The notes beneath the pieces are model-generated. The model worked only from the letters and a program-made list of their open reading frames with translations. It had not been told where the DNA came from and made no database searches. From positions 1 to 6,324 of the forward strand of contig JASHSZ010000602.1 of NCBI GenBank assembly GCA_030040815.1: a stretch of 6,324 bases of DNA, written 5' to 3'. The position numbers were made by a program, and so were the translations under genes. The stretch is from Streptosporangiaceae bacterium. GTDB lineage: Bacteria > Actinomycetota > Actinomycetes > Streptosporangiales > Streptosporangiaceae. Of this stretch, positions 5,988-6,324 are shown piece by piece (positions within the stretch are counted from its first letter, which is position 1; each line of letters begins with the position of its first letter).

Positions 5988-6062
5988 TGGTGGGCGATAC
6001 TGGGATCGAACCAGTGACCTCCTCGGTGTGAACGAGGCGCTCTCCCGCTGAGCCAATCGCCC
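5988..6062 (-). tRNA. tRNA-Val (anticodon CAC)
   Basis: The 75-nt gene folds into a complete cloverleaf: acceptor GGGCGAT/ATCGCCC, D stem GCTC/GAGC, anticodon stem CCTCG/CGAGG with loop TTCACAC, and T arm ACTGG-TTCGATC-CCAGT. The anticodon at 6030-6028 is CAC, which reads GUG valine codons. The discriminator is A and the 3' CCA is encoded (5990-5988). It stands alone between rpmF and unassigned DNA. I see no partial tRNA copy nearby that would indicate an integrated element. Confidence 0.97.
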
Positions 6063-6063
6063 G

Positions 6064-6080
6064 GGCACCCTGCCGGTGCC
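6064..6080 (-). promoter_or_regulatory. Hairpin in the tRNA-Val precursor leader
   Basis: GGCACC and GGTGCC pair across a 5-nt loop, ending 2 nt before the mature tRNA 5' end. If transcribed, it would lie in the 5' leader that RNase P removes. It may be chance in GC-rich DNA. Confidence 0.25.
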
Positions 6081-6125
6081 GCCCCAGGCGCCGCATAGAT
6101 CGGCACGGCGGGTCTGGCACGGCCA

Positions 6126-6145
6126 GCCGGGATGATCCTCCCGGC
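6126..6145. repeat. Perfect 7-bp inverted repeat upstream of tRNA-Val
   Basis: GCCGGGA and TCCCGGC surround a 6-nt centre (TGATCC). It could be the terminator of a minus-strand gene to the right of the window, or a protein site. No gene in the window depends on it. Confidence 0.3.
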
Positions 6146-6267
6146 CGCAGAGCGATCTCAGCGTAGCGCATGGCGAGCTCATGCAGCCGGGGCCTGACTC
6201 GCGGCGGACCCTGACCTCGTCTGCCCTGCGCTGCCCCACGGCTCCTGAACGGGAATAGATACAAAGT

Positions 6268-6304
6268 CCGGACATAACTGTTTTAGTAAAATAGTGACAT
6301 CCGG
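6268..6304. promoter_or_regulatory. AT-rich 37-bp imperfect dyad, candidate operator
   Basis: The dyad is centred on 6286. Of its 18 position pairs, 14 are complementary: CCGGA/TCCGG outer arms, ACT/AGT inner arms and a perfect TTTTA-G-TAAAA core. The AT-rich core stands out in this GC-rich DNA. A consensus -35 box, TTGACA, follows at 6311-6316 on the plus strand, so a regulated promoter for a gene beyond the right edge is plausible. The matching -10 would fall outside the window. Confidence 0.45.
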
Positions 6305-6310
6305 CTAAGC

Positions 6311-6316
6311 TTGACA
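6311..6316 (+). promoter_or_regulatory. Consensus -35 hexamer TTGACA at the window edge
   Basis: This is an exact TTGACA. Its -10 partner would lie at about 6334, past the window. It is 7 bp from the dyad above, which fits an operator placed just upstream of a promoter. Confidence 0.35.
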
Positions 6317-6324
6317 CGGACAGA

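Larger units (their letters stand above)
6063..6324. other. Region right of tRNA-Val without a recognised gene
   Basis: Open frames here, for example minus strand 6317-5814, run through the tRNA gene and lack any recognisable motif, so I do not call them. The stretch should contain the tRNA-Val promoter. TACGCT (minus strand, around 6165) and TATGCG (around 6095) are weak -10 candidates without convincing -35 partners. Confidence 0.5.

Noticed and set aside
5814..6317. Minus-strand 167-codon frame across the right end
   Set aside because: It reads straight through the tRNA-Val gene and part of rpmF antisense, and has no recognisable motif.
5988..6324. tRNA-Val as an attachment site for an integrated element
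   Set aside because: The tRNA is intact, but no integrase and no duplicated tRNA 3' end is visible in the window.

Overview
The window is chromosomal DNA from a high-GC Gram-positive bacterium, almost certainly an Actinomycetes member. The evidence is strong G/C bias at third codon positions, GTG starts, GC-rich hairpins without U-tracts, and a thrS gene followed by a HIT-family gene (the order seen in Mycobacterium and Streptomyces relatives). The genus cannot be resolved from the sequence. I see no mobile element, CRISPR array, prophage or plasmid feature. It reads as ordinary core chromosome with a paired cell-wall locus in the middle.

Layout. From the left edge to about 2.25 kb, on the minus strand, lie the 5' part of a HIT-domain gene (cut by the window edge) and a complete threonyl-tRNA synthetase gene, thrS. 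They are 5 bp apart and so probably one transcript. From 2.45 to 5.37 kb, also on the minus strand, are two tandem paralogues encoding membrane-anchored L,D-transpeptidase-type (YkuD) cell-wall enzymes. Each has an N-terminal membrane anchor, an Ig-like domain, a peptidoglycan-binding-like segment broken by an insertion, and a C-terminal catalytic domain. A 424-bp gap separates them and contains a perfect 18-bp-stem terminator, so they are probably transcribed separately. From 5.37 to 5.68 kb is a divergent intergenic region with a cluster of GTTAC-type half-sites close to the second transpeptidase gene. A small plus-strand gene for ribosomal protein bL32 (rpmF, four-cysteine zinc form) follows, then a minus-strand tRNA-Val(CAC) gene with encoded CCA. 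The last 260 bp have no recognisable gene but end in an AT-rich 37-bp imperfect dyad next to a consensus TTGACA.

Functional picture. Translation genes (thrS, rpmF, tRNA-Val) flank two paralogous cell-wall cross-linking enzymes. The transpeptidases would act outside the membrane on peptidoglycan. The best candidates for something less ordinary are their variant active-site motif, the split peptidoglycan-binding module, and the GTTAC array upstream of the second gene. Nothing here demonstrates a new system.
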